NCBI GenBank assembly: GCA_947500845.1
Contig: CANMTP010000022.1
Location: 1 to 49,867, forward strand
Source: an uncultured Aquimarina sp.
GTDB taxonomy: Bacteria; Bacteroidota; Bacteroidia; Flavobacteriales; Flavobacteriaceae
Length of the DNA: 49,867 nt
Direction of reading: 5' to 3'
Numbering within the stretch: position 1 is the first letter of the stretch; every line of letters begins with the position of its first letter. Positions 33,946-43,077 of the stretch are shown here, piece by piece. The translations under genes and the position numbers were made by a program. The notes beneath the pieces were generated by a model. The model was not told the DNA's origin. It searched no databases and worked only from the letters and a program-made list of their open reading frames with translations.

Positions 33946-36258
33946 TTATCCTTTGATAAGTTTATTATCTTCCCTTTTTGCTAAATGTTTAGCGTAAAAT
34001 CCCATCATTGCCTTGTACATAGCTACTGAGTTTTCTTCTTTACCAAAACCATGACCTTCATCATATCGTACCATGTACGGCACGTCGAATCCTTTTTCAC
34101 GTAAAGCCTTTACGATCTGATCTGATTCGTCGATATTTACTCTTGGATCATTCGCGCCCTGCACTACAAATAATGGTTTTTTGATCTTATCTATCTGATA
34201 AACCGGTGACACTTCTGTCATTATTTCTTTCTCCTCTGCAATATCCTCATCATACCAAATTTCTTTAATGATTTTAAGATATGGTTTCCAATAAGGAGGA
34301 ATTGTTTTCATAAAGGTAAAGATGTTCGAGACCCCGACATAATCTACTCCACAAGCATATAGATCAGGTGTTTTAGTTAAGCCTCTCAAAACGGCATATC
34401 CACCGTGACTTCCCCCATAAATAGCAACTCTATCTTTATCTATCCACCCCTGATCGATTACGTATTGCAATCCATCTTCTACATCATCCATTGCTTTTCT
34501 TCCTATTTGTTTAAATCCTGATTCAAGAAACTCTCTTCCGTATCCCCCTGATATTCTAAAATTAACCTGTAGTGTTGCATATCCTCTACTAGCAAATAAT
34601 TGAGCTTCTGGATTGAATCCCCATGAGTCACGAATTCCTTGTGGCCCCCCGTGCGGATTTACAATCAAAGGTACTTTTTTTCCACTCAGTGCCTCTTTTG
34701 GCAACGTGATATATCCATGAATTGTAAGACCGTCACGGCTTTTAAAAGTAATGGCACGCATTTCTGCCATATCATTTTCCTTCAGTTGTGGCATTAGATT
34801 ATATAAAAGTTTAAACTCTTCTGACTTGACATCGTAAGAATAGTAAACTCCATATAATTTATCGCTTTGCAAAAAGATCAAATATTTATCTTCTTCATCT
34901 GTTTTATCGGCAATTGAATATTGGTGATCAGGAAATTTGGCTACAATTTTTGTATGTAGCTTTTTATAATAATCGCTTACAGGTACAATAACATTTTTTT
35001 CGCCTTCATACGACCAATAGTCCAATTCATATCCCCTTTTTCTAGAAATTGAAAGATTAGAGACATCATATTTATCATTAGAAAACAATTTTTTAATGAC
35101 TTTATCTGCCTTTAAATCATATAAGTAAATCTGAGACTTATCAGACTCCAAATTAGATACTACATAGGCATCATGAGGGTTTTCTGTCGAATAATCAAAA
35201 TTTAATATAGAAAATGTATCTTTCCAGTTAAGCTTCTTAATAATCTGATAATTTTCATCTTCTTTTGCATAATAAAAATCGATACTGACCCCATCTCTTA
35301 TTTTACCATATCCTCTCAAATTCCCATCCTTATCAAAAGTATATCCTGCTATTGGATTTTGAACATCTTCATTCTTAAATAATTGTTTGATTTCTCCGGA
35401 CACTATGTTGATTTTATATGGTTCGAAAATTTGTTTATTATTTTTATTCATGGATATGATTATGTGATCCTCATCTTCTTTTAAACTTTCTAAGATGTTG
35501 ACCTGCACACCCTCAAAAGGGGTTAATTCTTTTCGCTCTGTCCCGTCTATATTAACTGCAAATAAATGATAGTCTTCATTTCCTCCTTTATCCATTACAT
35601 ATACTAACCTGTCGTTATTCGCCCATCCGTAACCACGGATCAGTTCTTCTTTCTCTTCAATAACACGAGTCACCTTATCTGTTGCAATTTCTTTTACGTA
35701 GATGTGGTTTTTTTTGTTTTCATCTTTTTCTCGATATGACATAAACTTTCCGTTGGGGGAAAATCGAAACGTTCTCGCTTTAGGCCTCGCAAAATAATCC
35801 TCTACTGAATATTTATAGTCACCATTATCCAAATTTGATAATTTCACTAACTCTTCTTCAGAAGTAACCAACTCGGGGTTACCAGGTATTATTTTTTCAG
35901 ATTTTTCCATTTGTAATGGTAATTCCATTTCTCCTTGATAAAAAGTGCCATTAAGCTTTTTTTCTTCTAATGCGGCCGTATATTTGATTCCAGCTTGCTT
36001 AAACTCCAATGTTAAATGATTGTTTTCTAAAATTACAGTATCCAAAGGAAGTCCTGTAGCCCCCTGAGAAGGACTATCCATAGTCGCAGCCAATACCCCT
36101 TCTGTTTTTTCAATATGAAAAACTAAAGGAATTTCGGTGCCTTGAACTGAAACTTTTCCTTTCCAAGTTCCGGTAACCTCCTGACCGTATGATTGATTAA
36201 ATGACATAAAAAGGAGCATAATTAAAGTGCTCCATACCGGTAAAAATTTTGTTTTCAT
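33946..36258 (-). CDS. S9 family prolyl oligopeptidase with extra N-terminal domain
   Basis: 770 residues, exported (signal peptide about 1-25, LLFMSFNQSYGQ). Residues about 27-120 form an added beta-rich domain (GTWKGKVSVQGTEIPLVFHIEKTEG...) of the type seen in front of some Bacteroidota alpha/beta hydrolases. Then comes a seven-bladed propeller (about 150-500) and the S9 catalytic domain: Ser in AIYGGSHGGYAVLRG, Asp in VQGANDPRVN, His in DEGHGFGKEEN. It should cut short peptides in the periplasm. It has its own terminator and is transcribed against the hydrolase island, separated by the IS remnant, so it probably belongs to the core genome. A possible TGTAACA-type element upstream (36329-36301) has a poor -10 half. 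Confidence 0.92.
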   Translation of the reverse strand: MKTKFLPVWSTLIMLLFMSFNQSYGQEVTGTWKGKVSVQGTEIPLVFHIEKTEGVLAATMDSPSQGATGLPLDTVILENNHLTLEFKQAGIKYTAALEEKKLNGTFYQGEMELPLQMEKSEKIIPGNPELVTSEEELVKLSNLDNGDYKYSVEDYFARPKARTFRFSPNGKFMSYREKDENKKNHIYVKEIATDKVTRVIEEKEELIRGYGWANNDRLVYVMDKGGNEDYHLFAVNIDGTERKELTPFEGVQVNILESLKEDEDHIIISMNKNNKQIFEPYKINIVSGEIKQLFKNEDVQNPIAGYTFDKDGNLRGYGKIRDGVSIDFYYAKEDENYQIIKKLNWKDTFSILNFDYSTENPHDAYVVSNLESDKSQIYLYDLKADKVIKKLFSNDKYDVSNLSISRKRGYELDYWSYEGEKNVIVPVSDYYKKLHTKIVAKFPDHQYSIADKTDEEDKYLIFLQSDKLYGVYYSYDVKSEEFKLLYNLMPQLKENDMAEMRAITFKSRDGLTIHGYITLPKEALSGKKVPLIVNPHGGPQGIRDSWGFNPEAQLFASRGYATLQVNFRISGGYGREFLESGFKQIGRKAMDDVEDGLQYVIDQGWIDKDRVAIYGGSHGGYAVLRGLTKTPDLYACGVDYVGVSNIFTFMKTIPPYWKPYLKIIKEIWYDEDIAEEKEIMTEVSPVYQIDKIKKPLFVVQGANDPRVNIDESDQIVKALREKGFDVPYMVRYDEGHGFGKEENSVAMYKAMMGFYAKHLAKREDNKLIKG

Positions 36259-36516
36259 AATATTAGTTATGATTTGTTAAGATTAAATGTGCTTGTAATG
36301 TAAGTAACCAGACATACCCTTTTGTTACACTTTTGAAAAGAATTAACAAAACATTCTAATCTTCTCATCAATTATTTTAGTTAAGTAAAATTGTGATACT
36401 GTCTGATTTTGTACAGGTAGTAATTGCGCCGATTTGTTACAGTTTTCATAAATAATATGTTTCAGCGTTAGGTTTTACTAATTTTAACACTAATAACATG
36501 AACTAAACTTTGTACA

Positions 36517-37362
36517 ATGAAACATTGCTGGATTTTCTTACTCACAATAATTTTTATAGGTTGTAATCAAACCAAAAAAGAAAACTCTTCAGATATAGAA
36601 AATGATAACGAAGTGATGCCGGTAGAGCCCAATGGCGGTATAGGAGACGGTGCTTTGTCAATAGTTGATCACTATATCGCAAGTATTGAAAAAGCTCATA
36701 AAAAAGAAGAATTCTTAAACCATAATGCAATTAGCTTTAGAATCAATTTGAGTTTTGGTGGAAAACAACGTCTGGATAGTAAAATCACCATGCTAACGAA
36801 TTCTACTAAAATTAGAATAGATAAAAAAGATGGTTCTAAGTTAATTTATACGGGCGAAAAAGCATTTTTATGTCCTAAAGATGCCAACGAAAAAGGAGCT
36901 CGTTTTGATATGTTTACCTGGACTTATTTTTTTGGCATGCCCTATAAGTTAAGTGACCCGGGAACGCAATGGGAAATGGGAAGCAACAAACCACTTGATG
37001 GCATTGATCACCAAACTGCCAAGCTTACTTTTGAGGCAGGAACCGGTGATGCACCCGATGATTGGTATATCATTTATACAGATCCAAAAGAAAATACTTT
37101 AAATTCAGCTGCCTATATTGTAACCTACGGAAATGAAGGAAATACTTCAAAAGCTGAAGCTGATCCACACGCCATTTACTATAAAGATTTTAAGATCGTA
37201 GATGGAATTCCTTTTGCAACTCGCTGGGAGTTCTTCGGATGGACTGAAGAGAAAGGGTTAACTGATAAGCTTGGAGAAGCAACTATTACCGATATTACCT
37301 TTTTAGAAGAAGAAGGAACAATTTTTGAAACGCCTGATGATGCAAAGGAAATAACCCTTTAA
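36517..37362 (+). CDS. Lipoprotein of unknown function (DUF6503-like)
   Basis: 281 residues with lipobox IFIGC (Cys16). The mature protein starts with an acidic linker and then a beta-rich domain resembling the flavobacterial DUF6503-type family, with HYIASIEKAHKKEEFLNHNAISFRI, a DGSKLIYTGEKAFLCP strand pair and DGIPFATRWEFFGW. Such proteins look like LolA/lipoprotein-sorting-type beta sandwiches; no function is established. The family label is from memory and only moderately certain. It is divergent from the S9 peptidase, followed by a repeat element. No partner genes. Confidence 0.6.
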   Translation: MKHCWIFLLTIIFIGCNQTKKENSSDIENDNEVMPVEPNGGIGDGALSIVDHYIASIEKAHKKEEFLNHNAISFRINLSFGGKQRLDSKITMLTNSTKIRIDKKDGSKLIYTGEKAFLCPKDANEKGARFDMFTWTYFFGMPYKLSDPGTQWEMGSNKPLDGIDHQTAKLTFEAGTGDAPDDWYIIYTDPKENTLNSAAYIVTYGNEGNTSKAEADPHAIYYKDFKIVDGIPFATRWEFFGWTEEKGLTDKLGEATITDITFLEEEGTIFETPDDAKEITL

Positions 37363-37393
37363 GACGGTTAATGTAAAGAAGCTAAGTCACGTT

Positions 37394-37446
37394 GAACGGA
37401 GTCGAAATGTAGTGAAATTAAGACATTTAATTTCTCGACTCCGCTC
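37394..37446. repeat. REP-like inverted repeat element
   Basis: GAACGGAGTCGA (37394-37405) and TCGACTCCGCTC (37435-37446) pair with one G-U. The TTTCTCGACTCCGCTC...AAATGACA text matches a dispersed palindromic repeat common between genes in flavobacterial genomes, where the usual form reads CGACTGCGCTCGAAATGACA. It lies in the gap between two convergent lipoprotein genes and may also act as their terminator. Confidence 0.55.
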
Positions 37447-37510
37447 TAAATGACAGTATAGAAGGTTTATTAGACCTCTTTACTATTTCTTAAACTAATT
37501 TCTGAAGAGA

Positions 37511-38563
37511 TTAACTTTTGGCAATATCATTTAAATCTGCCGTAGATTTTCCAGAACTTCTGGAAGATCCGCAAGGTCCAACCAATTCCCATCCACTTGC
37601 TAATTTGCGCCATAGGTTTCCTTGATAAGTTACCAAATCACCAGCTTGATATGTTTGAGAACTTGACCACGGCGCTACACCATCACAAATGTCTCCACCG
37701 CCATTACCGGGATACATAATACTTATACCAGCAATATCGCCAGACGATAATCCATTTCTTTGCGCGTTATATGTAGAACCATTTTTTCGCACGATTGTTG
37801 GTTGTCCGTTGGCAGAAAAAGCATACGAACCGTATAACATAATCGAACCAAAGTCTAATGAACCAGTATATTCATCACCATCATATCCTTGCTGTACATA
37901 AGTCTGAAAGTTAAATTCCCTTCCGGATTGTATATTTTGGAAATTGATGGTAATATACTGATCTCTGTCTTTTCTGCTTTGCTCATGCCATAATCCCACA
38001 GCATGACCAATTTCATGAATAGTATTTCCCGTAGAACAGCCATTAGCAAGATTAATGTTTTGTCGTCCTCCCGTTCTACCAACAGAAGACGAACATCCGC
38101 TACCAGACCTAAAATAAATATAAGCAGACTGATTTGTTCTTCTAACAAATGTAAGATCAGTATTGGCCTCCCAGTGAGCGATGGCATCTGTTACCCTCCT
38201 TTGATTTGGTAAACTACTCTGTATATCGTAATACACCGTATTATTAGGCCAACGTCTGGTGGTACGCCCGGTACTCTTATTCGTTACTGAGGCTAAATCT
38301 TCTTTCGTGAAAATCATATCGCCTTCAAAAACGTATTTACCATCAATTTCTTCTACCTCCACAGATCGACCATAGAGATTAACAGTGACAAGTCTTCCTG
38401 ATGTCTCAGGAAAAGCAATTTCTTGAGTAAAACCGTCTAAATAGGATTGTTCGTTGATTTGTTCTAATGAAGTGTCTGACGGTTCATTCTCGCACGACAT
38501 GAACATTACACATGTCGCCAATGCCAAAGCACTAAGCACAGTGCTTTTAAAAGATGTTTTCAT
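37511..38563 (-). CDS. Astacin-type (M12A) zinc metalloprotease lipoprotein with C-terminal chitin-binding-like module
   Basis: 350 residues, lipobox MFMSC (Cys24). A prodomain-like part covers about 25-110. The astacin catalytic domain has the full zinc signature HEIGHAVGLWHEQSRKDRD (about 190-208) and the Met-turn SIMLYGSYAF. Residues about 297-335 (WSSSQTYQAGDLVTYQGNLWRKLAS) form a carbohydrate-binding module of the CBM5/12 chitin-binding type (W, Y, G-D-V-Y, W pattern). So it is a surface or secreted protease that may be directed to chitin or glycan-coated material. The region between signal and protease could act as the propeptide that blocks the zinc, but no clear Asp switch was identified. 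Monocistronic. Confidence 0.92.
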   Translation of the reverse strand: MKTSFKSTVLSALALATCVMFMSCENEPSDTSLEQINEQSYLDGFTQEIAFPETSGRLVTVNLYGRSVEVEEIDGKYVFEGDMIFTKEDLASVTNKSTGRTTRRWPNNTVYYDIQSSLPNQRRVTDAIAHWEANTDLTFVRRTNQSAYIYFRSGSGCSSSVGRTGGRQNINLANGCSTGNTIHEIGHAVGLWHEQSRKDRDQYITINFQNIQSGREFNFQTYVQQGYDGDEYTGSLDFGSIMLYGSYAFSANGQPTIVRKNGSTYNAQRNGLSSGDIAGISIMYPGNGGGDICDGVAPWSSSQTYQAGDLVTYQGNLWRKLASGWELVGPCGSSRSSGKSTADLNDIAKS

Positions 38564-38826
38564 AATTAATATATTTAAGTTGAACTCTTCAAACTCTAAA
38601 AAAGACCGGCTTATTGTATTCAGTTTATTATATTTTTATTTTTTAGACCAAGATGTTAATAATTTTTCACCAAAAAATCTTATTCACAAAGAATACTTAT
38701 AGCATATTACTTTTTGTTCTTTATTCTTTATTTATAATTTCAGAATAATATTAGCTAAATGGAACTTATTATTATCTCGATTTTTTTGTATCTTTAAGAA
38801 GCGCAAAATCATAATAAATAATTCTC

Positions 38827-39288
38827 ATGACTCCGCTTTTCAAAAAATTACAACTTCCCCCTACCTTAGATGAAGTTCTAATACTTAATGAGCCTGATGG
38901 GTTTTGTAAAGAATTGGAATGCCTTAAAGATGTAATTGTAAAAGAATCTTTGATTCAGGTATCAGAGGTTGATTTTGCCATTGTTTTTGTGATGGAAAAA
39001 AAACAAATTGAAAATCGTATTGAAACCGTATATCCAAAATTGGTTGGAGATGCAATTTTGTGGTTTGCCTATCCTAAAAAAAGCTCTAAGAAATATACTA
39101 CAGAAATTACCAGAGATCATGGCTGGGGTGTTCTTGGTGATTATAATTTAGAACCAGTAAGACAAGTTTCTATTGATGAAGATTGGACTGCGTTACGTTT
39201 TAGAAAAGTTAGTTTTATAAAAAAAATGACTCGAAGTAAAGATTTTGCACTTAGCAAAGCTGGTAAACAAAAAACTACCGGAGTTTAA
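38827..39288 (+). CDS. DUF3052-like protein
   Basis: 153 residues, soluble. The arrangement PLFKKLQLPPTLDEVLILNEPDGF, then ILWFAYPKKSSKKYTTEITRD and DEDWTALRFRKV resembles DUF3052-type proteins (which show a KKLGIKPG...APxGF start, a LWVxWPKK strand and a DxTWSGLxF end). Their function is not known. It starts an apparent operon with a DoxX-like membrane protein (TAATG overlap) and an AlkB-like dioxygenase. The C-terminal 25 residues are basic. The relation is recognised from pattern memory and is moderate. Confidence 0.6.
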   Translation: MTPLFKKLQLPPTLDEVLILNEPDGFCKELECLKDVIVKESLIQVSEVDFAIVFVMEKKQIENRIETVYPKLVGDAILWFAYPKKSSKKYTTEITRDHGWGVLGDYNLEPVRQVSIDEDWTALRFRKVSFIKKMTRSKDFALSKAGKQKTTGV

Positions 39289-39635
39289 TGAGTTGGCACC
39301 TATACATTTTATCCTTGGTTTTTATTGTAGCCGGCATTTTTCATTTAATTCGCCCAAAGGCATTTATGCGTATAATGCCATTGTATATTCCCTATCATAA
39401 ATTTCTTGTATACACGAGTGGCATCACCGAAATAGTTGCTGGTGTAGGAGTACTCTTTGTAGCTACCCGAACCATCTCACTTTGGGGAATGGTCATAATG
39501 CTAGTTCTGTTTTTTCCAGTGCACATACATATGCTCATAAACAAAAAGGCTAGTCTTAATTTTCCAAAATCAATTCTTGTCTTTAGACTACTTTTGCAAT
39601 TTGGAATTATCTATTGGGTTTATCAATATATTTAA
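39288..39635 (+). CDS. DoxX-like small membrane protein
   Basis: 115 residues with four hydrophobic segments: LYILSLVFIVAGIFHLIRP, then YHKFLVYTSGITEIVAGVGVL, LWGMVIMLVLFFPVHIHML and LLLQFGIIYWVYQY. The GIFHLIRPKAFMRIMPLYIPYH stretch is the DoxX/DoxD-like subgroup found in Bacteroidota. Members are linked to redox partners but most are uncharacterised. Start overlaps the previous stop by one base, and AlkB follows after 21 bases. Confidence 0.78.
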   Translation: MSWHLYILSLVFIVAGIFHLIRPKAFMRIMPLYIPYHKFLVYTSGITEIVAGVGVLFVATRTISLWGMVIMLVLFFPVHIHMLINKKASLNFPKSILVFRLLLQFGIIYWVYQYI

Positions 39636-39656
39636 CTTTACCAACATTTTTTTGAA

Positions 39657-40268
39657 ATGAATTTAGATTTATTTGATTCACAAAATAAGCCTATCACTCT
39701 GGATATGGACGATGCCAATGTAATATATTTTCCTAGTTTTTTTAGTAGAGCTAAGTCAGATGAACTTTTTGAAATCTTACAGAAAACTATAGCATGGCGC
39801 CAGGACAATATTACCGTTTTCGGAAAAACATATTCCCAACCCCGTCTCACAGCCTTGTATGCAAATAATAATAATTCCTACAGTTACTCAAACATCACTA
39901 TGTATCCCAATCCTTTTACAAAAAATCTGTTATTTATAAAGAAAAAAATTGAAGAGGAATGTAATGTAAATTTCACTTCATGCTTGCTTAATTTATATCG
40001 AGATGGACAAGACAGTAATGGTTGGCATGCCGATAATGAAAAAGAACTAGGTACTAATCCTGTTATTGCCTCTGTAAGTTTTGGCGAAGAACGCTGGTTT
40101 CATTTTAAGCATAAAATCAATAAAGATCTAAAACAGAAAATCTTGTTGCGGCATGGTAGTCTTCTTATTATGCAAGGAAAAACACAAGAATGTTGGTTGC
40201 ATCAAATTCCTAAAACTAAAAGAGTTGTTAATCCAAGAATCAATCTTACATTTAGAGTGATTCGGTAA
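39657..40268 (+). CDS. AlkB-like 2-oxoglutarate/Fe(II)-dependent dioxygenase
   Basis: 203 residues of the AlkB family that removes alkyl groups from DNA or RNA bases by oxidation. Iron ligands are His-x-Asp in GWHADNEKELG (about residues 122-124) and a distal His in CWLHQIPKT (about 182). The 2-oxoglutarate-binding arginines are in NPRINLTFRVI (RxNxTFR). N-terminal part has the nucleotide-recognition lid with TVFGKTYSQPRLTALY. The pattern is closest to the eukaryote-like ALKBH2/3-type group also found in bacteria. It ends the DUF3052-DoxX-AlkB operon. No Ada regulator is nearby. Confidence 0.9.
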   Translation: MNLDLFDSQNKPITLDMDDANVIYFPSFFSRAKSDELFEILQKTIAWRQDNITVFGKTYSQPRLTALYANNNNSYSYSNITMYPNPFTKNLLFIKKKIEEECNVNFTSCLLNLYRDGQDSNGWHADNEKELGTNPVIASVSFGEERWFHFKHKINKDLKQKILLRHGSLLIMQGKTQECWLHQIPKTKRVVNPRINLTFRVIR

Positions 40269-40467
40269 AGTAAAGGTCTAAAAAGTCGTTGTGCTAAGAA
40301 GTAAAAAGAATATATCAAATTTAAATTGCTGTCAAACAAATTACTTCCAAATCAAAAAGTTAGGTAGTGACTTTATACAATCCATTTCTAACAGCCTTGT
40401 TTCCTGGTGAAAAAAAGTGAATTACAGAAATTTTTTGTTTATTGGTAACATTACTTTAGTATCTAAA

Positions 40468-40881
40468 TTATACGATCTGATAAGAATCCTTTGAGAATTT
40501 AGTCGATTTATAACTGTGGTTATCCTTTTGCAATAATACCATCGAAATCATAAAAAACACAAAGTGCATACTTGCACAATACCATTGCGAAGCATCTAAC
40601 AAAAACAAAGTAAAAAAGCCAAATAATATGATGGCCACTTTTAAAATATTTCGCCTAGAAATATCTAACACCAGAAAAAATCCTATCGTAAATTTCTCGA
40701 AAGGAACAAGTGGTGCCAGAGCTTCAATAATGTTAGTGTCAAATACTGATACTGCATCAAAATAAACATTTAGTCTATCTAAAAAATCAGAATATTTAAT
40801 TACATGATACATACTGGTTAATACCAAGAATATTCCAAAGAATACTCGTATGATATGATATAAATATATTTTAAATTTCAT
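40468..40881 (-). CDS. DoxX/MauE-like membrane protein
   Basis: 137 residues from the ATG at 40881. A frame from 40908 exists, but the TAAATTTG promoter box at 40918-40911 would place transcription start at or after that ATG. Four hydrophobic stretches (YHIIRVFFGIFLVLTSMYHV, FEKFTIGFFLVLDISR, LKVAIILFGFFTLFLL, HFVFFMISMVLLQ) with a YCASMHF part suggest a MauE/DoxX-like redox membrane protein, related in style to the one at 39288 but not close. Function unknown. It stands alone. Confidence 0.6.
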   Translation of the reverse strand: MKFKIYLYHIIRVFFGIFLVLTSMYHVIKYSDFLDRLNVYFDAVSVFDTNIIEALAPLVPFEKFTIGFFLVLDISRRNILKVAIILFGFFTLFLLDASQWYCASMHFVFFMISMVLLQKDNHSYKSTKFSKDSYQIV

Positions 40882-40910
40882 GTGAAGAATCTGAACCAAT
40901 TTTTGCAATG

Positions 40911-40918
40911 CAAATTTA
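40911..40918 (-). promoter_or_regulatory. Probable -7 box of the MauE/DoxX-like gene
   Basis: CAAATTTA on the + strand is TAAATTTG, an exact TAnnTTTG, 30 bases before the ATG at 40881. No properly spaced -33 TTG was seen. Confidence 0.4.
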
Positions 40919-41088
40919 AACCAGTATCAAAATTACTTACTTGTATAATTCAACATATAACTTGTACGGAAAAACCATAACCACTTAAACATCAAAACAA
41001 TCAAACAATTTTTCAAGAAGCCACTTGTGTAAAACATTTGTTAAATTATTTATTTAATTTTTGTAACTTTAAGTATTAAAAATTGCTT

Positions 41089-41946
41089 ATGAACCGCTAT
41101 ACTTTGCACGAAACCTTTGTGGTAAATCAATATTCTGTGGATGAATGGGAGGCAGAACCACATAATCATAATTACTTTGAAATCATTTTTGTCGAAAGAG
41201 GAAGTGGTCATCATACCATCAATGGTGTTCGATTTCCTTATAGTGAAAATGATATTTTTTTGCTCGCACCTGAAGACACTCATCACTTCGAAATTGAAAA
41301 GCATTCTAAATTCACTTATTTTAAGTTTACAGAATTATTATTTTCTAGTAAAGTAAACTTACCCGATAGGAAATATTGGTTACAGCGAATCGAACAACTA
41401 TTGCACCATCCCAATATTATACCAGGAGATGTGATTTCTCATGAAGAGGATAGGAATATCATTTGGGATATTCACAATGTAGTTCTTGACGAATTTAAAA
41501 ACGAAAAAATATACTATCAGGAAATTATTTCAAATGCCATAAGTACGATCCTGAGTATTATAATGCGTAATATCTCTGAAAAATATAAATCTAATCAAAG
41601 TGAAATTTTAGTAGGTCATTCTAAAATAGATCAGATTCTAAGTCATATACGACAAAATGTGTACGACAATGACCTGACTAAAATAAATTTTTTGGCCAAT
41701 AAGTTTAATATGTCACAAAGCTCTATTAGCACCTACTTTAAAAGAAAAACCGGTGAATCTATTCACCAATACGTAACCAAATACAAAATGAAACTGGTAG
41801 AATACCGGTTGCAACACACTGAATTTACTATTGCCGAAATTGCCTATCAGCTAGGATATACAGATGAAAGTCATCTTACCAAAACATTTAAAAAGCATTT
41901 TTTAATGTCGCCCAAGCAGTATAGAAAAGAATTGGCTCTCAATTAA
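41089..41946 (+). CDS. AraC family transcriptional regulator
   Basis: 285 residues from the ATG at 41089 (a TTG two codons earlier is possible). An N-terminal cupin-like sensor domain (about 10-95: EPHNHNYFEIIFVERGSGHHTINGVRF...LLAPEDTHHFE) is rich in His, as in sugar or small-molecule sensing AraC proteins. The C-terminal double helix-turn-helix (about 185-284) shows FLANKFNMSQSSISTYFKRKTGESIHQYV and TIAEIAYQLGYTDESHLTKTFKKHF. The ligand is unknown. It is divergent from the MauE-like gene and convergent with the nuclease gene, which ends four bases after it. What it controls cannot be told from the window. Confidence 0.88.
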   Translation: MNRYTLHETFVVNQYSVDEWEAEPHNHNYFEIIFVERGSGHHTINGVRFPYSENDIFLLAPEDTHHFEIEKHSKFTYFKFTELLFSSKVNLPDRKYWLQRIEQLLHHPNIIPGDVISHEEDRNIIWDIHNVVLDEFKNEKIYYQEIISNAISTILSIIMRNISEKYKSNQSEILVGHSKIDQILSHIRQNVYDNDLTKINFLANKFNMSQSSISTYFKRKTGESIHQYVTKYKMKLVEYRLQHTEFTIAEIAYQLGYTDESHLTKTFKKHFLMSPKQYRKELALN

Positions 41947-41950
41947 TCTT

Positions 41951-42745
41951 TTAACCAAAAATATCATTTAAAACTTTGGCCAATCGTATGCCTCCTTTTT
42001 GCAATTGTGAGCGCACGATCGGAAAGTTATAATACATATACTTGTATCGCAATTTCTCCCCAATGTTGGCAGAGTCATATACTTTCTTTGCTAGAGCCTG
42101 AGACTCGTGCACCCAATCCAAAAGACTTCCTTTTTCGATTTCTTTGATTTGAATCTTTGATAATTGTGCTCTGTTTAAAGATAACTCGGTATAACTCATC
42201 CCATAATAATCTATCATATCACTATCCCAAACCCGATGCAGGTTAGAGCCTTCTCTAAACCACTGCACCTGTATATCATTACCACCTTTATCTTCTCCTC
42301 TTCCTACATGCAAGGGTTGGTGAAGATCTCCAATAAAATGAACCAACATCCTAAGATAAAACTGTTTGTCTTCTATAGATGATTTTTCATCTTTAAGAAC
42401 TTCTATACATTTATTAATTCCTTGAACCAGATCTCCATATTCACTAGGAGTCTGTTCTCCATATTTCCTTTCAAAAGAAAAGTTTACATAATGCCAGGGG
42501 CTATAACTGCTGTATTTTTCGTCGCTTTTAATTTCATCAGCAAAAGTTGAGACCATAGCTAAGCTTTGACCGTTAAGTAATATTGCTATATTTCTCTTAG
42601 CTTTGTTGGTTAGGTGTGCCTCTGCAATCTCACCGGTAGCTCTATGTCCCGTTTTTCCCCAATCATAGCTTGAAGCATAAGCTGTTGTAGACATGAATGT
42701 AATTGCAAGTACTATTATATTTCGGATATTCATTCGTTTAAACAT
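41951..42745 (-). CDS. S1/P1 family zinc nuclease, secreted
   Basis: 264 residues; signal peptide to about residue 25 (TTAYASS). The mature N-terminus has the Trp that binds zinc (YDWGKTGHRATGEIAEAHL) and further ligands are visible: Asp in STFADEIKSD, His in SPWHYVNFSF, HFIGDLHQPLHVG with two His and Asp, and His/Asp in NLHRVWDSDMI. These make up the trinuclear zinc site of P1/S1 nucleases, which cut single-stranded nucleic acids and 3'-nucleotides. Probably a periplasmic or secreted nutrient-scavenging enzyme. An internal ATG (MNIRN) four codons in is an equally good start. Own promoter; convergent with AraC. Confidence 0.93.
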   Translation of the reverse strand: MFKRMNIRNIIVLAITFMSTTAYASSYDWGKTGHRATGEIAEAHLTNKAKRNIAILLNGQSLAMVSTFADEIKSDEKYSSYSPWHYVNFSFERKYGEQTPSEYGDLVQGINKCIEVLKDEKSSIEDKQFYLRMLVHFIGDLHQPLHVGRGEDKGGNDIQVQWFREGSNLHRVWDSDMIDYYGMSYTELSLNRAQLSKIQIKEIEKGSLLDWVHESQALAKKVYDSANIGEKLRYKYMYYNFPIVRSQLQKGGIRLAKVLNDIFG

Positions 42746-43077
42746 TTTAATTAATTGAAATTAAATGAACTAAATAATTAAGAGCGAATGTAACCGCTTC
42801 GCTCACTTATTAAAAAATTTCAAACATTGTCTTTTTTCAAATAAGGTTTAAGATTATTAATGTTTGTTTCAGTACCATTTATTTTGCAGCAAAGATAAAA
42901 AAGGGTATGTTAGTGATTGGTTAAAAATTGAAAGAAAAATATTTTTGATGATGAAAAATTGAAAGAAGCTTTTTTATAACGCAATCCGGATTTACAAAAA
43001 CCACTATAATTTTAGAAAATCAAAACATGATGTATTTTTTACCGTTAGGTAAGTATCGTAAAATAATTTACCCCATT
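42746..43077. other. Non-coding gap with one hairpin
   Basis: No gene. A hairpin GAGCGAA...TTCGCTC lies at 42782-42804 and the rest is AT-rich. It should hold promoters of the divergent nuclease and hydrolase genes; no exact TAnnTTTG pair was found. Confidence 0.4.

Noticed and set aside
33776..33997. 73-codon + strand frame after the IS remnant
   Set aside because: It crosses the strand-specific terminator and enters the S9 peptidase gene antisense.
36301..36329. TGTAACA-type site on the minus strand before the S9 peptidase gene
   Set aside because: The -35-like half and spacing fit, but the -10-like half reads TTACTTA without CGT; probably chance.
36435..36472. TGTTACA...CGTTA as a promoter for the lipoprotein at 36517
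   Set aside because: The spacer is far longer than in the five consistent sites.
41062..41090. TGTAACT before the AraC gene as a sixth ECF-like site
   Set aside because: No CGT at the required distance; the bases there read TGCTTAT.
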